From Burkholderiales bacterium UBA4615 (GTDB lineage Bacteria; Pseudomonadota; Gammaproteobacteria; Burkholderiales; Burkholderiaceae_E), in assembly GCA_002386465.1 (NCBI GenBank), contig DGIT01000140.1, forward strand, positions 54,394 to 89,175: a stretch of 34,782 nt of DNA, in the 5' to 3' direction. Positions 8,326-15,222 of the stretch are shown one piece after another. A program made the translations under genes and the position numbers. Position 1 is the stretch's first letter, and every line of letters begins with the position of its first letter. The notes beneath the pieces were generated by a model that was not told the origin of the DNA, made no database searches, and saw only the letters and a list, made by a program, of their open reading frames with translations.

Positions 8326-8739
8326 ATGACCACCGAAGCGCTCGCAAGCACCGTCGCCCTGTCCCTGCCGGTCTGGCTCGACCTTGCCGCCAGTGTGTTG
8401 CTGGTGGCGGGCGGCCTGTTCGCGCTGCTCGGATCGATCGGGCTGGTGCGTCTGCGCGACTTCCCCATGCGCCTGCACGCCCCGACCAAGGCCAGCACCC
8501 TGGGGGTGGGCGGCACGCTGCTCGCCTCAATGCTCTGTTTTGGCTGGTGGGAGGGCCGCCTGCCGGCTCAGGAGCTGCTGATCACCGTGTGGGTGTTTTT
8601 CACCGCCCCCGTGACGGCACACTTGCTGATTCAGGCGCATCGGGCCCGTCATCCGATTGCCACAGACGCGAATGACGCGGCACCCCGGCCAGCAGAAACG
8701 CCATCTGGTCGGACAGAATCCGCCGATTCGCCAGAATGA
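8326..8739 (+). CDS. mnhG: Na+(K+)/H+ antiporter subunit G
   Basis: A protein of 137 residues and the last gene of the operon. The conserved part has GGLFALLGSIGLVRLRDFPMRLHAPTKASTLG (RLRDFPMRLHAPTKAS at about residues 41-56), typical of MnhG, and three hydrophobic helices end near residue 107 (FFTAPVTAHLLIQAHRAR). The last ~25 residues are polar and not conserved. The 3' 140 bp of this gene overlap the 3' end of the convergent HNH nuclease gene, so the polar tail is antisense to coding sequence of the neighbour. There is no room for a terminator between them. Confidence 0.92.
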   Translation: MTTEALASTVALSLPVWLDLAASVLLVAGGLFALLGSIGLVRLRDFPMRLHAPTKASTLGVGGTLLASMLCFGWWEGRLPAQELLITVWVFFTAPVTAHLLIQAHRARHPIATDANDAAPRPAETPSGRTESADSPE

Positions 8740-9229
8740 ACGCCTCGTGCCGGTTCGGCACGTACGGCACGTACAAGAGGCGCATGCCTGCAGCCTCTGG
8801 CGTGCGATTGCCCTTGCGCTGATTGCAGGCACGACACGCGGCGACCACGTTTTGCCAGATGGTCGCGCCGCCACGCGAACTGGGCGTCACATGCTCCATC
8901 TCGAGCGAGGCCGCACTGAACCGTCCACCGCAATAAGCGCACACATGACGGTCTCGCGCAAAGACCATCGTGCGCGTGAGCGCGACCCGATCACCATTGC
9001 CGCGCACTTTCCAGCGCGGGCCGTCGATCGCAATGATGGCCGCAATTTCCAGCGTCGATTGACGCCCCTGCAATCGGCTGAAGCCACCGTGCAGCACCGT
9101 GCGCGCTTCGCCCAGCTCCCAGCGCACTTTGCCGCTGGCGTAGTAGCCCGCCGCGGCTTCGTGGTCGATCCATCGCACCGGCATGCCGGCAATATCGAGA
9201 GCCAGGACATCGTGCATCAGGGTACCCAT
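8600..9229 (-). CDS. HNH endonuclease, McrA-like family
   Basis: A soluble protein of 209 residues. The N-terminal half matches the small bacterial HNH family that begins DVLALDIAGMPVRWIDHEAA. The nuclease core lies at about residues 97-140: zinc ligands C97 and C100 (CAYC), E112-H113 in the MEHVTPSSRGG motif, N127 in WQNVVAAC, and the second Cys pair C132 and C135 followed by N136. All expected HNH residues are intact. The conserved end ILSDQMAFLLAGVPRHSRLW (170-189) lies within the overlap with mnhG. ATG 9217 (residue 5) is an equally possible start. This family is a common chromosomal gene in betaproteobacteria, and no intron, intein or restriction partner is nearby, so I do not read it as mobile. 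The natural substrate is unknown. Confidence 0.88.
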   Translation of the reverse strand: MGTLMHDVLALDIAGMPVRWIDHEAAAGYYASGKVRWELGEARTVLHGGFSRLQGRQSTLEIAAIIAIDGPRWKVRGNGDRVALTRTMVFARDRHVCAYCGGRFSAASLEMEHVTPSSRGGATIWQNVVAACRACNQRKGNRTPEAAGMRLLYVPYVPNRHEAFILANRRILSDQMAFLLAGVPRHSRLWQSDDGPDAPESASVPSRGR

Positions 9230-9309
9230 CGGTCAGGCGCGGCGTCGGGGCATCATACGCATACTTTTCAGCTGCCCCTGTTTCAGACTTTTTACATCGA
9301 ACCTCCTCC

Positions 9310-10320
9310 ATGCACACTCCCCTGCCTGGTCTGCTGCTGCTGGCCACCGGTGGCACCATCGCCGGCGAAGCCGCCTCACCCGACCGCACACAGGGCTATA
9401 CGCCCGCCGCAGTGCCCGTCGAACGCCTGCTCGATGCCGTGCCCGGCATCCGGCAACGCGCTCAGGTGCGTGCCGAACAGCCCTATGCCATCGGCAGCCA
9501 GCATCTCGCGTCGTCGCACTGGCTGACCCTGGCTGCGCGGATCCGCGCAGCACAATCCGACCCTGCGATCGATGGCATGGTCATCACCCATGGCACCGAC
9601 ACGATGGAAGAGACCGCTTTCTTCCTGGATCTGGTGTGCGCCCGAACGAAGCCGCTTGCGCTGACCGGCGCGATGCGGCCATCGACCGCGCTGGGCGCCG
9701 ATGGACCGATGAACTTGTACGCGGCGGCAAGCGTGGCCCTGGATCGCCGATGCGCGCAAGCGGGCCCACTGGTCGTCATGAACGATCAGATCTTCACTCC
9801 GGATCAGGCGTGCAAGGCCCACACCACGCGCACTGACGCCTTCGTGGCGCGCGAGGGTATGCCAATCGGCGTCATGGCTGACGGCATGCCCCATTGGCGA
9901 CAGGAGCCAGGTGGTTTGGCGCGGATGCGACCCACGCTGGCCGAACGGTTCCATGACTTGCCTGCCCACCTGCCCCGGGTCGACATCCTGGCCCAGCAGG
10001 TCGATGTCGATGTCGGGATCGTGGACTGGATGCTATCGCGCGGGGCGCGAGGCATCGTCGTGGCCGGTACCGGGCATGGATCGATTGCGGACCCTCTGCA
10101 AGGCGCATTGCAACGCGCGGCCGCCGCGGGGTGCATTGTCGTGCGTGCCAGTCGTGTTGCAGCAGGTGCGGTGCACCGCGGTGCGAGTGTGGACGACGAC
10201 GCCCAGGGCTTTGTCGCTGCGGGTTTTTTACCGCCGCACAAGGCGCGGCTGCTCACCACGCTTGCACTGGCTGCCGGCCTGGGGCGCGACGCGATTCAGG
10301 CACTGTTCGCGCAGTACTGA
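9310..10320 (+). CDS. L-asparaginase, bacterial two-domain type
   Basis: A protein of 336 residues, the normal length for E. coli-type asparaginases that hydrolyse L-asparagine to aspartate and ammonia. Both catalytic triad regions are present: Thr16 in ATGGTIAG with Tyr30 in the flexible loop, and Thr96-Asp97 in THGTDTMEET with Lys169. Other family patterns are TGAMRPSTALGADGPMNLY (near 119-137) and VVAGTGHGS. The sequence aligns best with type II enzymes, yet there is no convincing signal peptide from this ATG, so it may be cytoplasmic. It is divergent from the HNH gene (80 bp between starts) and convergent with ubiJ (46 bp). Glutaminase activity cannot be judged. Confidence 0.92.
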   Translation: MHTPLPGLLLLATGGTIAGEAASPDRTQGYTPAAVPVERLLDAVPGIRQRAQVRAEQPYAIGSQHLASSHWLTLAARIRAAQSDPAIDGMVITHGTDTMEETAFFLDLVCARTKPLALTGAMRPSTALGADGPMNLYAAASVALDRRCAQAGPLVVMNDQIFTPDQACKAHTTRTDAFVAREGMPIGVMADGMPHWRQEPGGLARMRPTLAERFHDLPAHLPRVDILAQQVDVDVGIVDWMLSRGARGIVVAGTGHGSIADPLQGALQRAAAAGCIVVRASRVAAGAVHRGASVDDDAQGFVAAGFLPPHKARLLTTLALAAGLGRDAIQALFAQY

Positions 10321-10340
10321 CTCAGGAGAGCGGAAAGCGG

Positions 10341-10360
10341 GGCCGGGCGAGGTGCCGGCC
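10341..10360. terminator. Possible hairpin between convergent asparaginase and ubiJ genes
   Basis: GGCCGG and CCGGCC form a perfect 6-bp stem with an 8-nt loop in the 46-bp gap between two convergent genes. There is no T-run on either side, so it could only be a weak or factor-dependent bidirectional terminator. Confidence 0.25.
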
Positions 10361-10366
10361 AATCGT

Positions 10367-10972
10367 TCAACCTCGGCGGGAGCGTGCCATGGACTCAAGC
10401 CGCGCCAGGCGCAAGTCCAACTCTTCCAGGGCCTGGGACAGCCCGCGCACATGCGAAGACTCGATCAGCTGACGGCCATCTTCAACCAGGAATTGACGCA
10501 GTCCCGAGCGCACCCGCTCGCGCGCTTCGGTCGAACGCACGGAAAGATCGCGTACGGTCTGGCCGGCCCGATGCGCCAGCGCATCGCCCACCACCTGGCT
10601 CAGGTCTTCCTCGACCTCCCAGCGCAGATGCTGAGCGATCTCAGCGACCGCGGCGGCAACCATGGCGTCGCCTTCGACTTTCAGATGCCCCGCCAGCGCC
10701 TGAGGCCCGCCGCGCACCGTATCGAAGACAGCATTGACCGATGGCGTGAGCACCAAGCTCACGCTGGGCAACTCGCTTGACGTTGTTTCGAGGGTGCCAT
10801 CAGTGGCGATGCGGGCGTCTGCACTGACGCGGCCCAAAGGCGAGACTACCGCCATGCGTACTGTCCGCCCGGCATGGGCCCGCAGCTTTTCACGGGCCCA
10901 CACCTGCTGACGCAGGACATGGTTGAGCGCGCTCAGCCCCACCTGAGCCACGGGCAGCGGCAGAGCAGCCAA
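10367..10972 (-). CDS. ubiJ: Ubiquinone biosynthesis accessory factor UbiJ (SCP2 domain)
   Basis: A soluble SCP2-like lipid-binding protein; UbiJ works with UbiK in the aerobic Ubi complex that finishes ubiquinone. The family pattern LNHVLRQQVWAREKLRAHAGRTVRMAV is seen (LNHVLRQQVWAREKL near residues 15-29), followed by an SCP2-type sheet and a C-terminal coiled coil (LSQALEELDLRLARLESMA), as expected. The start is uncertain: there is no ATG near the start of homology. I chose TTG 10972, 40 bp after the upstream stop, giving 201 residues, the same length as E. coli UbiJ. GTG 10951 or 10942 are alternatives; ATG 11116 would overlap the upstream gene by 104 bp. In this group ubiB usually follows, but here the next gene is the convergent asparaginase. 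Confidence 0.82.
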   Translation of the reverse strand: MAALPLPVAQVGLSALNHVLRQQVWAREKLRAHAGRTVRMAVVSPLGRVSADARIATDGTLETTSSELPSVSLVLTPSVNAVFDTVRGGPQALAGHLKVEGDAMVAAAVAEIAQHLRWEVEEDLSQVVGDALAHRAGQTVRDLSVRSTEARERVRSGLRQFLVEDGRQLIESSHVRGLSQALEELDLRLARLESMARSRRG

Positions 10973-11012
10973 TGCAGTGCGCGCTATTGGCTCAGCGAGC
11001 CTCTGCCCCTGG

Positions 11013-12005
11013 TCAGGCCTGGGACAGTTGCTGGATGCCGGCCAGGACCCAACCGCCCTGGGTGCCAACAGGTCGGGCAAAGTTCCAGACCTCATCGAAC
11101 GGCTGTGCAGCGGCACCCGCCTCTTCGCGAATCATGCCGGTGAACCGCACGCTGGCGAGCTGCTCAACCGGACCGGTATCCACACCAAGCAATTCGGCCT
11201 CGAGTGTGACGACATCGGTCTGATTGGCAGCACCTTGCCGCGCGTCGATTTCGAGCTTGAGCTCAGCGAACATTTCGGGGCTGGTGAACTCGCGCAGATC
11301 GGCGGTGTTGGCCGCGTCGTATGAAGCCTGCAAGCGCACGAAGCACACTTTGGCCGTCCGCACGAAGTTCGGTCCATCGAAGTCGGCGGGCACGCGTCCG
11401 GAAGCGGCAGGCGCCTGCAGCGGCTCGAAGGCGGCGGCCGCAGGCTGCGCCGTGGAAGCAGCCTGCTGTGGAAGCGGTGCGTACTGGGGCACCGAGGCCT
11501 CCTGGCCAAGCTGAGACGTGGAATACCCTGCGCCTGCGAAGGCAGGCTCACGACCGGCTCCGGAGCGGGCCATGTTCGCGCCCATCTTGCGACGGGCCAT
11601 GAACCAACCCACCAGTGCAAGCGCGCCGACGACGAACAGGCCCATGAGCATTGCCGAGGCGAGTTCCTCACCGAACCCGAAGTGGCTGGCGAGCGCTGCC
11701 AGACCCAGGCCAGCGGCCAGACCAGCAAGCGGACCCATCCAGCGGCTGCCACGCGACGCAGGCGCAGCTTGCGGGGCGGCCGCGGGGCGCGGCGTTGCGG
11801 CGGGCGCAGCAGCCGGAGACGCCGGTGTGGCCGGCGTTGCAGCGGTACCGCCAGGCTGAGACGGCGACGCATCGCGCTTGAGATTGCCAGAGGGGGCCTG
11901 CTTGCCCACGGACTGACCACCGCCCACGCGCTTAGCCTGCGCATCGGACAAGCCAATGGAAGCGGTGCTGACCACAAGCATCAAAGCGATCCAGAACGAC
12001 TTCAT
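11013..12005 (-). CDS. Tim44-like domain membrane protein
   Basis: A protein of 330 residues. It has an N-terminal signal or anchor (MKSFWIALMLVVSTASIG...), a long Ala/Pro/Thr-rich low-complexity linker (about 45-88), two hydrophobic helices (about 90-110 and 115-135, ending in WFMARRK), a second low-complexity stretch, and a C-terminal Tim44-like domain (about 205-330) with FVRTAKVCFVRLQASYDAANTADLREF (VRLQASYDAANTADLREF) and WNFARP near the end. The ATG at 12005 is preceded by a clear AGGAG at a good distance; a TTG two codons earlier is unlikely. In many betaproteobacteria this gene sits between ubiE and ubiJ, as here. Its role is not established; a scaffold function at the membrane for ubiquinone synthesis is inference from position. 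Confidence 0.85.
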   Translation of the reverse strand: MKSFWIALMLVVSTASIGLSDAQAKRVGGGQSVGKQAPSGNLKRDASPSQPGGTAATPATPASPAAAPAATPRPAAAPQAAPASRGSRWMGPLAGLAAGLGLAALASHFGFGEELASAMLMGLFVVGALALVGWFMARRKMGANMARSGAGREPAFAGAGYSTSQLGQEASVPQYAPLPQQAASTAQPAAAAFEPLQAPAASGRVPADFDGPNFVRTAKVCFVRLQASYDAANTADLREFTSPEMFAELKLEIDARQGAANQTDVVTLEAELLGVDTGPVEQLASVRFTGMIREEAGAAAQPFDEVWNFARPVGTQGGWVLAGIQQLSQA

Positions 12006-12087
12006 ACACAAGCTCCTGCGACCTTAATGGTCTAAAGATTGGAACAACCAATAATGCACCGATCCTAACCGGGACGATGTGACCGAC

Positions 12088-12855
12088 TCAATACTTCACT
12101 GCATCATGTAGGGCTACTACGCCCAGACTCAAGTTGTAGTAACTCACACGCCCGAATCCTGCGGCCTCAATCATGGTTTTGAGGCTCTCCTGATCCGGAT
12201 GCATCCGGATCGATTCGGCGAGATACCGGTAGCTTTCAGCGTCGCCGGCGATTATTTTGCCCAGTCGCGGCAGCACATTGAACGAGTAGGCATCGTAGAC
12301 CGGTGCCAACGGCTTCCAGACACGGGAAAACTCAAGAACCAGCAAATGCCCGCCCGGTTTGAGTACCCGGTGCATCTCGCGCAGGGCCGACTCCTTGCGC
12401 GTCATGTTGCGCAGCCCGAAGGCTACACTGACCCGATCGAAATGGTTGTCCGGAAAAGGCAGGGCCTCGGCGTCGCACTGCGCCACCGGCGGCACCAGAC
12501 CCTCATCGAGCAGACGATCACGTCCGCGCGCCAGCATCGATCCATTGATGTCTGTGAGCCAGACCTCTCCCGTCGGCCCCACCCGGCGCAAAAACGCTCG
12601 CGTGAGATCGCCGGTGCCCCCGGCGATATCGAGCACCCTCATGCCCGGACGCAACGCTGCCTGCCGCACCGTGAAGGCCTTCCATGCGCGATGCAGGCCC
12701 GCCGACATGAAGTCGTTCATCACGTCATAGCGGGTGGCGACCGAATCGAAGACCTCGGCCACCTTGCCCGCCTTCTCGCCCTCGGTCACGGTGCGATAGC
12801 CGAAATGCGTGCGGCCGTCTTCTGAGGAGCGCGGCGATTCAGGCGGCTGTGTCAT
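12088..12855 (-). CDS. ubiE: Ubiquinone/menaquinone C-methyltransferase UbiE
   Basis: A protein of 255 residues, the SAM-dependent C-methyltransferase acting on the 2-polyprenyl-methoxy-benzoquinol (or demethylmenaquinol) ring. UbiE motifs are complete: FDSVATRYDVMNDFMSAG (about 36-53), SAM motif I LDIAGGTGD (75-83), FGLRNMTRKE (the FGLRN motif) and VLKPGGHLLVLEFS. It ends LGVVALHDAVKY, a normal UbiE end (...GVVALH.G.KY). It lies 82 bp upstream of the Tim44-like gene on the same strand and 66 bp downstream of a DUF971 gene. Confidence 0.96.
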   Translation of the reverse strand: MTQPPESPRSSEDGRTHFGYRTVTEGEKAGKVAEVFDSVATRYDVMNDFMSAGLHRAWKAFTVRQAALRPGMRVLDIAGGTGDLTRAFLRRVGPTGEVWLTDINGSMLARGRDRLLDEGLVPPVAQCDAEALPFPDNHFDRVSVAFGLRNMTRKESALREMHRVLKPGGHLLVLEFSRVWKPLAPVYDAYSFNVLPRLGKIIAGDAESYRYLAESIRMHPDQESLKTMIEAAGFGRVSYYNLSLGVVALHDAVKY

Positions 12856-12921
12856 CGGTCAATGGCTTGGAAGTAGTCGGTCAGGTGGTATCCGCTGCGT
12901 GCAGATGAGTCTCTGGAGTCT

Positions 12922-13365
12922 TCAGCTGCGTGGTCGTGACAAGGCGGTGGCGTTCACGATCGTCTCTTTGGGCAATGCCGAAGGCGCCGGCGCCGGGTCG
13001 CGGCTGGCATGGGCCGCCTTGAGCCGATCGAGATAGTCCTTCCACAGGCGGGTCTGGTGCGTCCCCAGCCAATGGAGATACTCCCAGCCAAAGATGCCGG
13101 TGTCATGGCCGTCGGTGAAGCGCGGCTGCACGCCGTAATGCCCCACCGGTTCGATGGCATCGATGCCCACTTCGCGTTTGCCGACCTGCAGCACCTCCTG
13201 GCCAGGCCCATGTCCACGCACCTCGGCCGAGGGCGAATAGACACGCAGCAGCTCAAAGGGCAACCGGAAGGACGTGCCATCGGCAAACGCCAGTTCCAGA
13301 ATGCGCGACTGCTTGTGCACGACGACCTGAGTCGGCATCGGGGTGCCCGGTTCGAGTCCGGCCAT
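12922..13365 (-). CDS. DUF971 protein (gamma-butyrobetaine hydroxylase N-terminal-like domain)
   Basis: A small soluble protein of 147 residues with one DUF971 domain: LELAFADGTSFRLPFELLRVYSPSAEVRGHG (SFRLPFELLRVYSPSAEVRG as the core) and VGHYGVQPRFTDGHDTGIFGWEYL (DGHDTGIFGWEYL). This fold occurs as the N-terminal domain of gamma-butyrobetaine hydroxylase and alone in many bacteria, where it has been linked to FeS-cluster handling; the role here is unknown. The C-terminal ~35 residues are not conserved. The open frame extends to GTG 13425, but homology begins after the ATG at 13365; ATG 13341 is another possibility. It precedes ubiE in the same direction, a common order in betaproteobacteria. 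Confidence 0.85.
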   Translation of the reverse strand: MAGLEPGTPMPTQVVVHKQSRILELAFADGTSFRLPFELLRVYSPSAEVRGHGPGQEVLQVGKREVGIDAIEPVGHYGVQPRFTDGHDTGIFGWEYLHWLGTHQTRLWKDYLDRLKAAHASRDPAPAPSALPKETIVNATALSRPRS

Positions 13366-13440
13366 GAAACCATCCACAAGAAAAAGGGGGGGAGCAACGA
13401 TGGTAGCGCGAATCAACTGCGCCACTGCCGGATGCCCGTC

Positions 13441-14244
13441 TCAGACGTGCACGATGCGCGCCGGGTTGAAGCGCGGGTTCTCGAACCCGCCAGCGCGCAT
13501 CGGATAACCGCGCGGATTGCACAACACCCGGCAGCCTGCGGTGAAGTAGTCATGGGAACTGTGCGTATGCCCGTGGATCCACAGGTCGGCACAAGCCGGC
13601 AGGCCATCGAGATCACTGGCAAAGGCCGGGTTGGACGCGGCGGCGGCAAAGGCAGGAGAGACCGAATGCCAGCTTGGCAGATGGTGGGTCACTACGACCC
13701 GGGCCCTTGCCCGTCGTGGCGCAGCCAGGGCTGGCTCAAGCCAGGCGCGTGCCTGGCTGTGCAGCGTGATCGAGTCCTGTGGGGTGAAGGGCCGAGCCTG
13801 TGACGCATCATCCACGTGCCGAGTGGCGATACGCCGATAGTCCAGCATCGTCCGATGGGCGCTGGCCATGGCCTCTTGCGCCGGCATGGCGCGCGGACGG
13901 CCTGCGCGCTCGTACAGTCGATAGTCAGTCCACAGGGTGCACCCCAGGAACTCCACATCGCCCAGCACGACGCTGCAGTGCTCCAGAAAGCAGATGTCCA
14001 GGGCGTGCGCGGTGTCGCGCATGGCCTGCAGCGCCGGTTCGCGGACGGTATTGAAGTACTCGTGGTTGCCCGCAATCTGCACGATCGGGTGATCGGGGAA
14101 GGTTTCTCGGGCCCACCGCAGGGCCAGCGAGGCCTGCCCGATATCGCCGGCCAGGACCACCACGTCAAACGCGTCTCGAGCCGCCGTGGCGGCGAAATGC
14201 GCGTACTCCACATGCAGATCGGACAACACCAGCAGGCGCATCAT
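13441..14244 (-). CDS. Calcineurin-like metallophosphoesterase
   Basis: A protein of 267 residues with the full set of calcineurin-type metal ligands: D9 and H11 in SDLH, D34 in AGDIG, N60-H61 in AGNHEYF, a VVTHHLP motif, and H226/H228 in GHTH. No signal peptide or membrane segment is visible, so it is probably cytosolic. Related proteins act on phosphodiesters or phosphomonoesters; the substrate here is not predictable. Two adjacent ATGs (14244 and 14241) and an upstream GTG (14253) compete as starts, with no clear ribosome-binding site. It lies downstream of the SDR gene on the same strand with a 104-bp gap and 75 bp before the DUF971 start. Confidence 0.87.
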   Translation of the reverse strand: MMRLLVLSDLHVEYAHFAATAARDAFDVVVLAGDIGQASLALRWARETFPDHPIVQIAGNHEYFNTVREPALQAMRDTAHALDICFLEHCSVVLGDVEFLGCTLWTDYRLYERAGRPRAMPAQEAMASAHRTMLDYRRIATRHVDDASQARPFTPQDSITLHSQARAWLEPALAAPRRARARVVVTHHLPSWHSVSPAFAAAASNPAFASDLDGLPACADLWIHGHTHSSHDYFTAGCRVLCNPRGYPMRAGGFENPRFNPARIVHV

Positions 14245-14348
14245 CTGCTGCACACAAAGCGGTCGGTTGAACGGCGTGCTCGCATCAGATCAGTGCGATC
14301 AGATCGGTGAGGTGGGTCGCCCTCTGCGACAAGACGACCCGCACGGCC

Positions 14349-15125
14349 TCAGAACTTGGTGTAGCCGCCATCGATCACGAACTGCTCGCCGGTGTGATAC
14401 GCCGAGGCCTTGCTGGCCAGGTACACCGCGATGCCGCCGAAATCATCGATATCGCCCCAGCGGCGCACCGGAATACGCGGCATCACGTTGCCGGCGAATT
14501 TTTCATTGTTGAACGAACGCTCGGTCATCTCGGTGGCGATCCAGCCCGGCAGAATCGAATTGACGCGGATCTTGTAGCGCGCCATTTCCACAGCGACAGC
14601 TCGCACGTAGGACGTGACCGCGCCTTTTGATGCACCGTAGTGACTGTTGCGTGCGGCCCCCTCGACAGCCGCCGTGCTGGCCGTGGCCACCAGCGCCCCG
14701 CCTTCACCATGCTCCACCATGTGACGCGCTGCGGCCCGGAAGGTCAGGAACACGCCTTCCACATTGATGCGTTGGATACGCTTGAATTCTTCGAGCGACA
14801 TGTCGAGGATGGTCTGACCCTTGCCACCGACACCGGCATTGGCAAAGCAGGAATGCACCTTACCGAGCGCTGCGACCGATGCGGCAAAGGTGCTCTCCAC
14901 CTGAGCCTCGTCGCCCACGTCACACACGAAGGCATGCACACGCTTTGCATCACCGCATTCAGCAGCGAGCGTTTCCTTCGCCTTGGCGGTCTTTTCTGCG
15001 CGCGAGCCCCAGATGGCCACCGATGCGCCAGCGGCCAGCAGTGCGCGCGCCATGCCGTAGCCGATGCCGCCATTGCCGCCCGTGACGACGGCGCCCTGGC
15101 CGGTCAGGTCGAAGGGTGTGTACAT
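14349..15125 (-). CDS. Short-chain dehydrogenase/reductase (SDR), classical type
   Basis: A protein of 258 residues, classical SDR length. It has the cofactor motif TGGNGGIG (15-22), NAG (96-98), and the catalytic tetrad N121, S150, Y163 and K167 (YGASK). The end VYLASKASAYHTGEQFVIDGGYTKF (GEQFVIDGGYTKF) is the normal SDR C-terminus. The residue after the second beta-strand lies in WGSRAEK; the Arg nearby favours NADP(H), but this is weak. A good ribosome-binding site (AGGAGA) precedes the ATG. The gene follows the feruloyl-CoA-synthase-like gene by 97 bp on the same strand, and both starts share the 11-base leader CCAGGAGACCC. The two may act in one catabolic route; the substrate is unknown. 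Confidence 0.9.
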   Translation of the reverse strand: MYTPFDLTGQGAVVTGGNGGIGYGMARALLAAGASVAIWGSRAEKTAKAKETLAAECGDAKRVHAFVCDVGDEAQVESTFAASVAALGKVHSCFANAGVGGKGQTILDMSLEEFKRIQRINVEGVFLTFRAAARHMVEHGEGGALVATASTAAVEGAARNSHYGASKGAVTSYVRAVAVEMARYKIRVNSILPGWIATEMTERSFNNEKFAGNVMPRIPVRRWGDIDDFGGIAVYLASKASAYHTGEQFVIDGGYTKF

Positions 15126-15222
15126 GTGGGTCTCCTGGATGTGGTCTGGTTGAAGGTCTTGATGATACCGAGGCGCGGCGCAAGCGTCGCAGCGCGGCCC
15201 TCATCAAGCCCGCTGCGAATCC

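Noticed and set aside
8600..9229. Homing or mobile-element HNH nuclease
   Set aside because: No interrupted gene, intron, intein or inverted repeats nearby; the family is a stable chromosomal gene.
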